A stretch of 64,000 bases of DNA from Pseudomonadota bacterium (GTDB lineage: Bacteria > Pseudomonadota > Gammaproteobacteria > Xanthomonadales > Xanthomonadaceae), in the NCBI GenBank assembly GCA_023419315.1, contig JAEZYE010000034.1, positions 1 to 64,000 of the forward strand. The letters are read 5' to 3'. The notes under the pieces were generated by a model, which was not told the origin of the DNA, ran no database searches, and saw nothing but the letters and a program-made list of their open reading frames with translations. A program made the position numbers and the translations under genes. The number at the start of each line of letters is the position of its first letter. The first letter of the stretch is position 1. Positions 1 through 8,394 of the stretch are shown here, one piece after another.

Positions 1-134
1 CCGACGCTGCTGCCGCTGGCACCAACGCCGCTGCCGACGCCGCTGCCGACACCGCCGAGAACGCGGCTGCCGCTGCCGGCGACGCTGCCGACGCTGCCAA
101 GGACGCTGCTCCGGCCGAAGAAGCCAAGAAGTAA
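1..134 (+). CDS. Alanine-rich protein, C-terminal fragment (partial)
   Basis: The window opens inside a gene read with codons starting at base 3 and stopping at TAA 132-134. The visible 43 residues are almost all Ala, Asp and Gly and end in Glu-Glu-Ala-Lys-Lys. Composition and tail closely resemble the alanine-rich lipoprotein that begins at 292, so this is probably a tandem paralogue whose signal sequence lies outside the window. No enzymatic motif is visible. A terminator follows directly. Confidence 0.6.
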   Translation, partial: DAAAAGTNAAADAAADTAENAAAAAGDAADAAKDAAPAEEAKK

Positions 135-162
135 TCCTTCTCGCTTCGTAGCTGGAAACTCG

Positions 163-193
163 AAAAAGCCGCCGGAACATTGGCGGCTTTTTC
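163..193 (+). terminator. Intrinsic terminator after the partial Ala-rich gene
   Basis: AAAAGCCGCC and GGCGGCTTTT flank a short loop and run into TTTTTC, a typical GC stem plus U-tract about 30 bases after the stop at 134. Confidence 0.85.
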
Positions 194-291
194 TGTATAT
201 GTAGTCCGCGGGTCCGGGCACCGGTGCGGCTGGTAAAGCCGGCATGGACGCTCACCCGTTCCGTTACCAATCAACTTTCCGGGGATTACTG

Positions 292-639
292 ATGAAGACC
301 AAGATTGCCATTCTGTTTGCCGCTTCCGTGCTGGCCCTGACCGCCTGCCAGAAGAGCGAAACCACCCAGCAGGCCGAAGCCGAAGCCGCCGCCGCCGCCG
401 ACAACGCGGCTGCCGCTACTGCCGATGCCGCTTCGGCCGCCGGTGACGCTGCCGCCTCGGCTGCCAACGACGCGGCTGCCGCCACCAGCGAAGCGGCCGA
501 CCAGGCTGCCGCCGCCACCGCCGACGCTGCTGCTTCGGCTGCCAACGCGACCGCCGACGCTGCCCAGGCCACCGCCGACAAGGCTGCCGAAGTGGCCGAC
601 AAGGCCGACGCCAAGGCGACTGAAGAAGCCAAGGACTGA
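292..639 (+). CDS. Small alanine-rich lipoprotein
   Basis: 115 residues. The N-terminus is a lipoprotein signal: Lys at 2 and 4, a hydrophobic stretch, then a lipobox Leu-Thr-Ala-Cys with Cys19 as the expected lipidated residue. The mature part is nearly pure Ala with regularly spaced Asp, Thr, Ser and Asn, as in alanine-zipper coiled coils of small outer-membrane lipoproteins, and ends in a Lys/Glu-rich tail. The start at 292 is chosen because it gives the signal peptide and has GGGGA upstream; an in-frame ATG at 244 would bury the signal. The specific function is unknown. The partial gene at the window edge looks like a paralogue. Confidence 0.8.
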   Translation: MKTKIAILFAASVLALTACQKSETTQQAEAEAAAAADNAAAATADAASAAGDAAASAANDAAAATSEAADQAAAATADAAASAANATADAAQATADKAAEVADKADAKATEEAKD

Positions 640-666
640 TCACTTCCCTCGAAGTGATGCAGACAG

Positions 667-693
667 GGCCCGCGCAAGCGGGCCTTGTTTTTT
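667..693 (+). terminator. Intrinsic terminator after the Ala-rich lipoprotein
   Basis: GGCCCGC, loop GCAA, GCGGGCC, then TTGTTTTTT. A second small perfect hairpin (TCACTTC/GAAGTGA, 640-657) sits just upstream. Confidence 0.88.
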
Positions 694-756
694 GCGTCGC
701 GGAAATGCGGATCACGCGGCGGCCTTATCATGCTGCTTTCCCGTCGCGACGCATGC

Positions 757-2364
757 ATGTCCGCCATCACTTCGCAGTTGGATCCCCGTTCGCAGGAATT
801 CCTCGACAACGCCACCTACCACCGCACGCTGGTGGATGAACTCGAACGCAGGCTCGCGCGTGCCGCGGATGGCGGTGGCGAGAAGGCCCGCCAGCGCCAC
901 ACCGAACGCGGCAAGCTGCTCGCACGGGACCGCATCACCGCGTTGCTCGATGCGGGCTCGCCGTTCCTCGAAATCGCGCCGCTGGCCGGCGAAGAGATGT
1001 ACGACGGCGCGGCGCCCGCGGCCGGCATGGTCTGCGGCATCGGCCGCGTCATGGGCCAGGAAGTGGTCATCGTCGCCAACGACGCCACGGTCAAGGGCGG
1101 CACGTATTTCCCCATCACGGTGAAAAAGCATCTGCGCGCGCAGGAAGTGGCGCGCGAGAACCATCTGCCGTGCGTCTATCTGGTCGATTCCGGCGGCGCG
1201 TTCCTGCCGCTGCAGGACGAGGTGTTTCCCGACAAGGAACACTTCGGCCGCATCTTCTACAACCAGGCGCGCCTGAGCGCGGACAACATTCCGCAGATCG
1301 CGGTGGTGATGGGGTCATGCACGGCAGGCGGCGCGTACGTGCCGGCGATGTGCGATGAATCCATCATCGTTCGCGAGCAGGGCACGATTTTCCTCGGCGG
1401 CCCGCCGCTGGTGAAAGCCGCGACGGGCGAAGTGGTGGACGCCGAAGCGCTGGGCGGCGCGGACGTGCACACCAGCGTGTCCGGCGTGGCCGATCACTTC
1501 GCCGAAGACGACCGCGACGCCTTGCAGATTGCGCGCAGGCTGGTCGGGAACCTCAACCGGCGCAAATCGATCACGCTGGCCGTGCGCGATCCGCGCGAGC
1601 CGCTGTACGCCGCCGACGAGTTGTACGGCATCGTGCCGCGCGACACGCGTCGCCCGTTCGATATCCGCGAAGTCATTGCGCGCATCACCGACGGCAGCGA
1701 ACTTGATGAATTCAAGGCGCGCTACGGCAAGACCCTCATTACCGGCTTTGCACATCTGCACGGCTATCCGGTCGGCATCATCGCCAACAACGGCATCCTG
1801 TTCGCCGAGAGCGCGCTCAAGGGCGCGCACTTCATCGAACTCTGCAACCAGCGCGGGATTCCGCTGGTCTTCCTGCAGAACATCACCGGCTTCATGGTCG
1901 GCCGCAAGTACGAGAACGCGGGCATCGCGAAGGATGGCGCGAAGATGGTGACGGCGGTGGCGTGTTCGTCGGTGCCGAAGTTCACCGTGGTCATCGGTGG
2001 CAGCTTCGGCGCCGGCAACTATGCAATGTGCGGGCGGGCTTACGGTGCGCGCTTCCTGTGGATGTGGCCGAACGCGCGCATCAGCGTGATGGGCGGCGAA
2101 CAGGCGGCGAGCGTGCTGGCCACGGTCAAGCGCGACGGTCTGGAAGCAGCCGGCCAGGCGTGGTCGAACGAGGACGAGGACGCGTTCAAGGCGCCGATTC
2201 GCGAGCAGTACGAAAGCCAGGGCAGCCCGTGGTACGCGACAGCCCGCCTGTGGGATGACGGCATCATCGATCCGGCCGACACCCGCCGCGTGCTCGGCCT
2301 GGGATTGTCGGCCTCGCTCAATGCTCCCATCGCGCCGACGAAGTTCGGCGTGTTCCGGATGTGA
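757..2364 (+). CDS. liuB: 3-methylcrotonyl-CoA carboxylase, carboxyltransferase (beta) subunit
   Basis: 535 residues, the usual length for the non-biotinylated subunit that moves the carboxyl group from biotin to 3-methylcrotonyl-CoA in leucine breakdown. The two crotonase-like carboxyltransferase halves are visible, with glycine-rich CoA/oxyanion loops (Val-Asp-Ser-Gly-Gly-Ala-Phe-Leu and Gly-Ser-Phe-Gly-Ala-Gly-Asn-Tyr). The substrate assignment rests on full-length resemblance to methylcrotonyl subunits and on liuC, liuD and liuE downstream in the window. The start at 757 fits the family N-terminus; a TATCAT -10-like element lies at 726-731. liuA (isovaleryl-CoA dehydrogenase), often the preceding gene, is absent here. 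Confidence 0.93.
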   Translation: MSAITSQLDPRSQEFLDNATYHRTLVDELERRLARAADGGGEKARQRHTERGKLLARDRITALLDAGSPFLEIAPLAGEEMYDGAAPAAGMVCGIGRVMGQEVVIVANDATVKGGTYFPITVKKHLRAQEVARENHLPCVYLVDSGGAFLPLQDEVFPDKEHFGRIFYNQARLSADNIPQIAVVMGSCTAGGAYVPAMCDESIIVREQGTIFLGGPPLVKAATGEVVDAEALGGADVHTSVSGVADHFAEDDRDALQIARRLVGNLNRRKSITLAVRDPREPLYAADELYGIVPRDTRRPFDIREVIARITDGSELDEFKARYGKTLITGFAHLHGYPVGIIANNGILFAESALKGAHFIELCNQRGIPLVFLQNITGFMVGRKYENAGIAKDGAKMVTAVACSSVPKFTVVIGGSFGAGNYAMCGRAYGARFLWMWPNARISVMGGEQAASVLATVKRDGLEAAGQAWSNEDEDAFKAPIREQYESQGSPWYATARLWDDGIIDPADTRRVLGLGLSASLNAPIAPTKFGVFRM

Positions 2365-2369
2365 CGCCA

Positions 2370-3116
2370 ATGGCGGGCATCCTGCTGGTGACCGGTGGCA
2401 GCCGCGGTATCGGCGCGGCCACCGCTTGGCTGGCGGCGCAACGTGGCTTCGCGGTCGCGATCAACTACCGCCGCGACGCGGCAGCGGCCGAGGAAGTGCT
2501 TGCGCGCATCCACGCGGCAGGCGGCCGCGGCATCACGGTGCAGGCCGACATTGCCGTCGAGGACGACGTGCGACGGATGTTCGAACAGGTTGACCGCGAA
2601 CTCGGCCCACTGACCGCGCTGGTGAACAATGCCGGCGTTCTCGAAACCCAGATGCGGGTTGAAGCCATGGACGCGGCGCGGATGCAGCGCGTGCTGGCGA
2701 CCAATGTCATCGGTACCCTGCTCTGCTGCCGCGAGGCGGTACGCCGGATGTCCACGCGGCACGGTGGCGCCGGCGGAGGCATCGTCAATGTGTCCTCGGT
2801 GGCAGCGCGCACCGGCTCGCCCGGCGAGTACGTCGACTACGCGGCCTCCAAGGGCGCGGTGGATTCGCTCACGGTTGGCCTGGCCCATGAAGTCGCGGCC
2901 GACGGCATCCGCGTCAATGCGGTGCGACCGGGCTTCATCTATACGGACATGCACGCCAGCGGCGGTGAGCCCGGACGCGTGGACCGGGTCAAGGCATTCG
3001 TGCCGCTCAGGCGCGGCGGCCAGCCCGAGGAAGTGGCGCAGGCGATCCTGTGGCTGCTGTCGGACGAAGCGAGCTACACGACCGGCAACTTCGTCGATGT
3101 AGCAGGCGGGCGCTGA
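2370..3116 (+). CDS. SDR-family oxidoreductase
   Basis: A classical short-chain dehydrogenase of about 250 residues. The nucleotide-binding Thr-Gly-Gly-Ser-Arg-Gly-Ile-Gly lies at the N-terminus, followed by Asn-Asn-Ala-Gly, the catalytic Ser and the Tyr-Ala-Ala-Ser-Lys active-site motif. The substrate cannot be told from sequence. It directly follows liuB; a GTG at 2361 overlapping the liuB stop is an alternative start. ATG 2370 is preferred because GGATG precedes it at suitable spacing. Position suggests co-transcription with leucine catabolism, but that is inference. Confidence 0.85.
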   Translation: MAGILLVTGGSRGIGAATAWLAAQRGFAVAINYRRDAAAAEEVLARIHAAGGRGITVQADIAVEDDVRRMFEQVDRELGPLTALVNNAGVLETQMRVEAMDAARMQRVLATNVIGTLLCCREAVRRMSTRHGGAGGGIVNVSSVAARTGSPGEYVDYAASKGAVDSLTVGLAHEVAADGIRVNAVRPGFIYTDMHASGGEPGRVDRVKAFVPLRRGGQPEEVAQAILWLLSDEASYTTGNFVDVAGGR

Positions 3117-3264
3117 CCTCTTCAGCAAGGTGAGCGTGTTCTGCACAAGTGCGACTCGCCGATAACCGGTTGACCTTCACATGCTTTTTGCGGCGGGCGG
3201 TCACATCGCTGACCTTCCTTGCTCGCCATAGTTCGGGGTTCCCGTCGCTGGAGCTGCCGATCCC

Positions 3265-3789
3265 ATGTCCATCTGGAAAGACCAAGGTCCCGCCAAGAAA
3301 GATGCCGCCCCGCCACCGATCGAACCGTCCGCCGCCCCCGCGCGCGAGACCCCGCTCGTGGCCGATTTCAATCCCGTTTCCGCACCCGCCCCCGCCCGCC
3401 CGGCCACTGCGCAGGAGCGCGAGTTGAAGGAATCGCTGATCGCGGCGGACCTGACGGTCGAAGGCAAGATCGAAGGTGCGGGCCACATCCGCATTGCCGG
3501 CAAGTTCAAGGGCGACGTCAACGTGCAGGGCGACCTGACCATCGAGAGCGGCGCCAAGCTCAGTGGCGGCGTGCGTGCCAAGAAGGTGATCATCGCGGGC
3601 GAACTCGAAGGCAACATCGAATCGGCCGCGCGCGTCGAACTTCTTGCCTCGGGCGTGTTGATCGGTGACGTCAAGGCGGGCTCGCTGACCGTCGCCGCCG
3701 GTTCCCGCATGCGCGGCCAGGCGGACTTCGGCTGGGACGAAGCCAAGGCCGCCGGCGGCAACAGGAACACCGACACCGACGCCGGCTGA
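3265..3789 (+). CDS. Bactofilin (polymer-forming cytoskeletal protein)
   Basis: 174 residues. A Pro/Ala-rich disordered N-terminus of about 55 residues precedes a core of short repeats of the type Gly-x-Ile-x-Gly-x-Ala/Val-Lys-Gly-Asp-Val, the right-handed beta-helix repeat of bactofilins. There is no signal peptide or transmembrane segment, so it is cytoplasmic and likely membrane-associated. Bactofilins polymerise without nucleotide and position envelope enzymes. The next gene begins four bases after the stop, so the two are probably co-transcribed. Confidence 0.9.
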   Translation: MSIWKDQGPAKKDAAPPPIEPSAAPARETPLVADFNPVSAPAPARPATAQERELKESLIAADLTVEGKIEGAGHIRIAGKFKGDVNVQGDLTIESGAKLSGGVRAKKVIIAGELEGNIESAARVELLASGVLIGDVKAGSLTVAAGSRMRGQADFGWDEAKAAGGNRNTDTDAG

Positions 3790-3792
3790 CGC

Positions 3793-4161
3793 ATGAGCAA
3801 TCCGCGCCCGGGGATGGCAGGCGCGACCCGGACCTGCCCGCATTGCAAGGCGACCATCCTGGAAAGCGCCAGCGTGTGTCCGGCGTGCAGGCACCACCTT
3901 CGCTTCGATGAGGCGTCGGTGGTGGCCGCGCGCGCCGCGCAGACCATCGTCCCGCTCAAGGTGGAAGGAAGCGTGCGCCACCCCGCCGACAGCGGCCCGT
4001 GGGAGTACACGGTCGTACTCAGCATCCGCAACGACCGCGGCGAGGAAATCAATCGCCAGGTCGTGGGCGTGGGCGCGATGCAGCCGGGCGAGCAGCGCTC
4101 CTTCAACCTGAGCGTGGAGATGTTCCCGCGCGGCTCCGCCGGAAAACCGACGCGCCGCTGA
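3793..4161 (+). CDS. Zinc-ribbon protein of unknown function
   Basis: 122 residues. The N-terminal third carries Cys-Pro-His-Cys and Cys-Pro-Ala-Cys about 14 residues apart, a rubredoxin-like zinc ribbon. The remainder looks like a small beta-sandwich. I recognise no named family. It starts four bases after the bactofilin gene, which suggests a shared transcript and possibly a related envelope role. Confidence 0.7.
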   Translation: MSNPRPGMAGATRTCPHCKATILESASVCPACRHHLRFDEASVVAARAAQTIVPLKVEGSVRHPADSGPWEYTVVLSIRNDRGEEINRQVVGVGAMQPGEQRSFNLSVEMFPRGSAGKPTRR

Positions 4162-4226
4162 CATGGTGCAGGCCGCCCGCAGCTAGTTAAGATCCCCGTC
4201 TTCAAGGAGTGGTTTCGGGGAACGGG

Positions 4227-5918
4227 ATGATTGTCGGTATTGATCTGGGGACCACGCATTCGTTGATCGGCGTGTACGGCGAAGCCGGACCGCAGTTGAT
4301 TCCGAATGCGCTGGGCGACGTGCTGACGCCTTCGGTGATCAGCGTGGACGAAAACGACACCGTGCTGGTCGGGCGCGCCGCGCAGGAGCGCCTGCTGACC
4401 CAGTCGCATCGCAGCGTCGCCAACTTCAAGCGCTGGATGGGCACGCAGCGCATCACCCGCATCGGCAAGCATGCGTTCCGCCCGGAAGAGCTCTCGTCGC
4501 TGGTGCTGCGTTCGCTGATCGCCGACGCCGAAGCGCACCTCGGCGAAAAGGTCACCGAAGCGGTCATCAGCGTGCCCGCCTACTTCGGCGATGCCCAGCG
4601 CAAGGCCACGCGCATCGCGGGCGAACTGGCCGGCATCAAGGTCGAACGACTGATCAACGAGCCGACTGCCGCCGCCCTTGCCTACGGCCTGCAGCAGCGC
4701 GATGGCGGCCGCTTCCTGGTGTTCGATCTGGGTGGCGGCACCTTCGATGTATCGATCCTCGAACTGTTCGAAGGCGTGATGGAAGTGCATGCCAGCGCGG
4801 GCGACAATTTCCTCGGTGGCGAAGATTTCCTCGCTGCCCTGCGCGATGCCTGCCTGGCCGATCTCAAGCTCCTTCCGCATGTGATGCCCCCGGGCGAAAT
4901 GGCATCGGTTATGCGCCGGCTGGAGCAGCTCAAGCGCGAGCTCTCCCATGCCGGCGGCGAAGCGCGTTCGGTGGAACTGGTGGTCGGCAACGAGCGCCAC
5001 GCCTGGTCCATCGACGAAGCGCGCTTCGCGCATATCTGCGAACCGCTCGTGCAGCGCCTGCGCATGCCGCTGGAACGTGCGATGCGCGATGCGCGGCTGG
5101 ACCCGGAACAACTGGATGAAATCGTGCTGGTCGGCGGTGCGTCGCGGATGCCGCTGACCGCGCGGCTCGTGTCGCGCATGTTCGGCCGGTTGCCGCTGCG
5201 CCACGTCAATCCGGACGAAGTGGTCGGACTGGGCGCAGCCGTGGCGGCGGGCATGAAGGCGCGCAACCAGGCGCTGGAGGAAGTCATCCTCACCGATGTC
5301 TGCCCGCACTCGCTTGGCGTCGACATCAGCCAGGAAATGGAAAACGGCCAGATCACCGCGGGCCTGTTCTCGCCGATCATCCCGCGCAACTGCACCGTGC
5401 CGGTCAGCCGCGTGGAGCGCTATTTCCCGATCCGCGACAAGCAGACCGAAGTGCGCTTCAACATCTACCAGGGCGAAAGCCCGCGCGTGGAGAACAACGT
5501 CAAGCTGGGCGAGATCACGGTGAAGGTGCCGGCGCTGCCGCGCAACGACAATCCGCTCGACATGCGCTTCACCTACGACATCAATGGCCTGTTGCAGGTC
5601 GAAGCAACGGTGTGCGCGACCGGCGAAACCCATGAAGTCGTACTGCAGCAGAACCCGGGCGTGATGACGCCGGTCGAAATCCGCGAACGGCTGGCGGCGC
5701 TGTCCAACCTCAAGGTGCACCCGCGCGATCAGCAGGAAAACATCGCGCTCATCGCGCGCGCCGAGCGCCTGTATGAAGAACTGCTGTGGGCGCGATCGCA
5801 CTTGCAGGACGCCATCCTGCGTTTCCGTGCCGCACTGGATTCGCAGGATCCGCACGTCATCCGCGAACACGGCCAGCAGTTCGCGACCATGCTCGACCAG
5901 ATCGAATCGCGCGGTTGA
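4227..5918 (+). CDS. hscC: Hsp70-family chaperone HscC
   Basis: 563 residues, shorter than DnaK as expected for HscC. The ATPase domain opens with Ile-Asp-Leu-Gly-Thr-Thr-His-Ser and contains Phe-Asp-Leu-Gly-Gly-Gly-Thr-Phe-Asp and Val-Gly-Gly-Ala-Ser-Arg-Met-Pro; a shortened substrate-binding domain and helical lid follow. The start at 4227 places the ATPase motif at residue 5 and has GGGGAACGGG upstream; GTG 4209 is less likely. Two J-like membrane proteins follow directly, matching the hscC-J-protein gene pairing known from other proteobacteria. Confidence 0.92.
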   Translation: MIVGIDLGTTHSLIGVYGEAGPQLIPNALGDVLTPSVISVDENDTVLVGRAAQERLLTQSHRSVANFKRWMGTQRITRIGKHAFRPEELSSLVLRSLIADAEAHLGEKVTEAVISVPAYFGDAQRKATRIAGELAGIKVERLINEPTAAALAYGLQQRDGGRFLVFDLGGGTFDVSILELFEGVMEVHASAGDNFLGGEDFLAALRDACLADLKLLPHVMPPGEMASVMRRLEQLKRELSHAGGEARSVELVVGNERHAWSIDEARFAHICEPLVQRLRMPLERAMRDARLDPEQLDEIVLVGGASRMPLTARLVSRMFGRLPLRHVNPDEVVGLGAAVAAGMKARNQALEEVILTDVCPHSLGVDISQEMENGQITAGLFSPIIPRNCTVPVSRVERYFPIRDKQTEVRFNIYQGESPRVENNVKLGEITVKVPALPRNDNPLDMRFTYDINGLLQVEATVCATGETHEVVLQQNPGVMTPVEIRERLAALSNLKVHPRDQQENIALIARAERLYEELLWARSHLQDAILRFRAALDSQDPHVIREHGQQFATMLDQIESRG

Positions 5919-5920
5919 AC

Positions 5921-6670
5921 ATGTCGCCGTTCGAGGTGCTTGGCCTGGATGCCGACGCCGACGTGGCCGCCATCAAGCGGGCCTACGCCGCACGCCTGAA
6001 ACAGGTGCGTCCCGACGCGAATGCGGAAGCCTTCCAGGCCCTGCACGAGGCGTACCGCGTGTGCCTGATGGCAGCGGCGTCACGGCGCGAGGCCCACGAC
6101 GATCCGCCCACCGCCGTGGTGCGGGACCGCGAAGTGGACGTGCTCACGCCGTTGTTCCCGGCCATGGCATCGGACGACGCACAACCCGGTCACGGCACAC
6201 GAACGACGGATTCATTCGCGTTCGCTCCCGAAGCCTTCGACCCCCAAGCGTTCGCCGACGATCTCTTTTCGGTTTCCAGCACAGGCAGCCACCGCGATAT
6301 CCACGCGTGGCTGCAATCGCACGATGCCTTCTACGCCGTGGGCGCGCGGGAAGCGCTGGCGCCCGCGGTGATCCGCGAACTGCTCGAACGGCCGAACCTG
6401 CCTCCACGCCATCTGGCGGCGTTGTTGAACTTCTTCCATCTCGACGAAGTGGGGCCGGAATGGTCGCAGTGGCAGGAGGAAGTCCGCGAGCTCCAGGCAC
6501 GTGCACTGATGACACCCGAACATGCCGCCACGGCGCGTGAGCTGTTTGGCGGGCCGGTGCCCATAGCGCCGCGGCAAAACGGTGAGCGAAGCATTCCTCC
6601 GGGATTGATCACCGTCGTCGTGTTCGTGCTGATCGCGCTGGCACGCTGCGCACAATCGGGAGGTGCCTGA
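5921..6670 (+). CDS. J-domain-like protein with C-terminal membrane anchor
   Basis: 249 residues. Residues 1-45 match the first two J-domain helices (Phe-Glu-Val-Leu-Gly-Leu, then Ile-Lys-Arg-Ala-Tyr-Ala), but the His-Pro-Asp loop reads Arg-Pro-Asp. A variable middle follows, and the last 25 residues form one hydrophobic segment, suggesting a tail anchor. It starts two bases after hscC and its stop overlaps the next J-like gene (TGATG), so the three probably form a co-chaperone operon resembling E. coli HscC with DjlB and DjlC. Confidence 0.8.
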   Translation: MSPFEVLGLDADADVAAIKRAYAARLKQVRPDANAEAFQALHEAYRVCLMAAASRREAHDDPPTAVVRDREVDVLTPLFPAMASDDAQPGHGTRTTDSFAFAPEAFDPQAFADDLFSVSSTGSHRDIHAWLQSHDAFYAVGAREALAPAVIRELLERPNLPPRHLAALLNFFHLDEVGPEWSQWQEEVRELQARALMTPEHAATARELFGGPVPIAPRQNGERSIPPGLITVVVFVLIALARCAQSGGA

Positions 6671-8148
6671 TGAGCGACGTATTTACCTTCCTCGGCGTGC
6701 GCCGCGACGCCGGGGAGCGCGACATCAAGCGCGCGTATGCGCGGCTGCTGCGTCAACATCGGCCGGACGAGGATCCGGTCGGCTTCCAGCGGTTGAACGA
6801 GGCGTACCAGCACGCGCTTGCCTGCGCCGCGCATCGCGCGATGTCGCTGGCAGAGGGCAGCGATGACGATGATGACCCAGCGCCCATTGCGGATGGGCTT
6901 GCCCACGCCGCACCCGTACAGGACCCACACGACGCACGGACGGAACCTTCGCCGAACATCGCCGCGCCGCTGATTGCAGTGGATGAAACCCCGGCGCGCG
7001 TGCAGGCCGTCGCCCTGCCGGCTCCGGCGCCACCGGCGCCCGTCATCGATATCGGGACCGTCGTGGAAGAGGTGCTGGCGCAGGCAGGCAGCCTGGCGCC
7101 CTCCGCACTGCGTGCACGGTTGATGGACGACCCGGCGCTGTACGCGCTGAGCATCAAGCGCCAGGTGGGCAACCAGCTGTTCCATCGCATCGCCTACGAC
7201 GACGCGCTGGTGCGTGCTGACAGCCTGGCGGTGCTCTCCGACTTCTTCTCGATTGATCCGCCGCAATGGCTGGAGCAACGGCTGCTCGTGCGCCTGGCGG
7301 TGCAGAACGAGGACACCGCGCGCTACGACGAGCCACGCAAGGCGGTCATCCGCCAGCTCAAGCGCCGCTTCCGCTGGCCGGTGGCCGCGTTGATGGCCTG
7401 TGTTCCGGGCATGGCGACGCGCGTGGATGCGTTGGCCGGCCAACTGCGCGCCAGGTACGGGGAGGACGTGCCGGGATTGAATCCGCAGCAGATCGCGTTC
7501 TTCGCGCGGATCGCGCACCCGCTCTATTTCGGTCGCTGGCGCTGGGTGACGTTCGCGCTGATGGCGTCGCTCGCCGCGCTGCTGGCCGGCCAACTGACGC
7601 TCTGGGTCGGCGGTCGATCACAACCGCCGATGGAAATCGCCGGCTATGCCGCCCTGACCTGCCTGGCGGTGTTGCTGGTCTGGCACGGCATGCGTGCGCT
7701 GTGGGCGCTGCAGGCGCGGCCCGCGACCGGGTTGGGGCTTCCCTTGCTGCCGACGTGGCTCTCATTGGCCGCCATCCTCGCGGACATCATGGGCGGCGGG
7801 CTGTCCGCACTGGCGTACCTGCTGGTCGCGCCGGCATCGTTGATCCGGCTTGCACGCTTCTATGAAGTCCTGCGCTTCGGCACGGGTATCGCGTTTCTTG
7901 TCGGGACATTGCCGGCGCACTGGCCCGCACCTTCGACGGTGATCGCGTTCCTGGCCGGTGCGTCCATCGCAATGAACCTGGGCGATCTGCTGTACACGCG
8001 GTTCCGCGGGGGCACGCTTGCGGAAGCGGCCGGCAATCGCTGGACGCGCGCGGCGTCCTGGGTTGTGCTGGTCGTCGGGTCCGGCGTGGCGGCGCTGATG
8101 CCGTTGCTGCCGCTGTGGATCAATCAGGCCAGCAGCGACCTTGTGTAA
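6670..8148 (+). CDS. J-domain-like protein with multiple C-terminal membrane segments
   Basis: 492 residues. The N-terminal J-like domain (Asp-Ile-Lys-Arg-Ala-Tyr-Ala-Arg) again has Arg-Pro-Asp in place of His-Pro-Asp, followed by Glu-Asp-Pro-Val-Gly-Phe-Gln. From about residue 295 several hydrophobic segments predict a polytopic membrane domain. It overlaps the preceding J-like gene by one base. Known family context: HscC partners. Membrane topology and client are unknown. Confidence 0.8.
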   Translation: MSDVFTFLGVRRDAGERDIKRAYARLLRQHRPDEDPVGFQRLNEAYQHALACAAHRAMSLAEGSDDDDDPAPIADGLAHAAPVQDPHDARTEPSPNIAAPLIAVDETPARVQAVALPAPAPPAPVIDIGTVVEEVLAQAGSLAPSALRARLMDDPALYALSIKRQVGNQLFHRIAYDDALVRADSLAVLSDFFSIDPPQWLEQRLLVRLAVQNEDTARYDEPRKAVIRQLKRRFRWPVAALMACVPGMATRVDALAGQLRARYGEDVPGLNPQQIAFFARIAHPLYFGRWRWVTFALMASLAALLAGQLTLWVGGRSQPPMEIAGYAALTCLAVLLVWHGMRALWALQARPATGLGLPLLPTWLSLAAILADIMGGGLSALAYLLVAPASLIRLARFYEVLRFGTGIAFLVGTLPAHWPAPSTVIAFLAGASIAMNLGDLLYTRFRGGTLAEAAGNRWTRAASWVVLVVGSGVAALMPLLPLWINQASSDLV

Positions 8149-8157
8149 GCGGCGCCA

Positions 8158-8394
8158 TCAACCGCAGCCGCTGCAACCGCCGCAATCCTTGCCCGCACTG
8201 CCCTGCCCCGGCGGTGCCAGCTGGCGCCCGACGCGTCGCATCCAGCCGGGCCTGCCCTCGCGCAACAGCCACAGCGCGAGCGCCACGCGCAGCTTCTTCA
8301 CCGTGCCTGGAAACTGCTTCTTCACCACGAACGCCGCGCTCAGCACAACGGCCAGCGCAATGACCAGGTACTGGAGCAGCAGACCCGCATCCAT
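8158..8394 (-). CDS. Small Cys-tailed membrane protein of the feo operon
   Basis: 78 residues: one N-terminal transmembrane helix (about residues 5-25), a basic amphipathic middle, and a terminal Cys-Gly-Gly-Cys-Ser-Gly-Cys-Gly. Its ATG overlaps the feoB stop (TGATG), so it is the third gene of feoA-feoB. Similar FeoB-associated Cys-rich membrane proteins or DUF6587-like proteins occupy this slot elsewhere and may replace FeoC. Metal binding by the Cys tail is inference. Confidence 0.75.
   Translation of the reverse strand: MDAGLLLQYLVIALAVVLSAAFVVKKQFPGTVKKLRVALALWLLREGRPGWMRRVGRQLAPPGQGSAGKDCGGCSGCG

Noticed and set aside
3201..5870. An 889-codon open frame on the minus strand opposite the bactofilin and hscC genes
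   Set aside because: It lies antisense to clearly conserved proteins, has His/Arg/Ala-rich composition without domains, and is explained by high GC content depleting stop codons. The same applies to long open frames opposite feoB (8763-10664), the permeases (27250-30354), the ammonia-lyase and hisS (43362-46034) and the last MFS gene (62115-63554).
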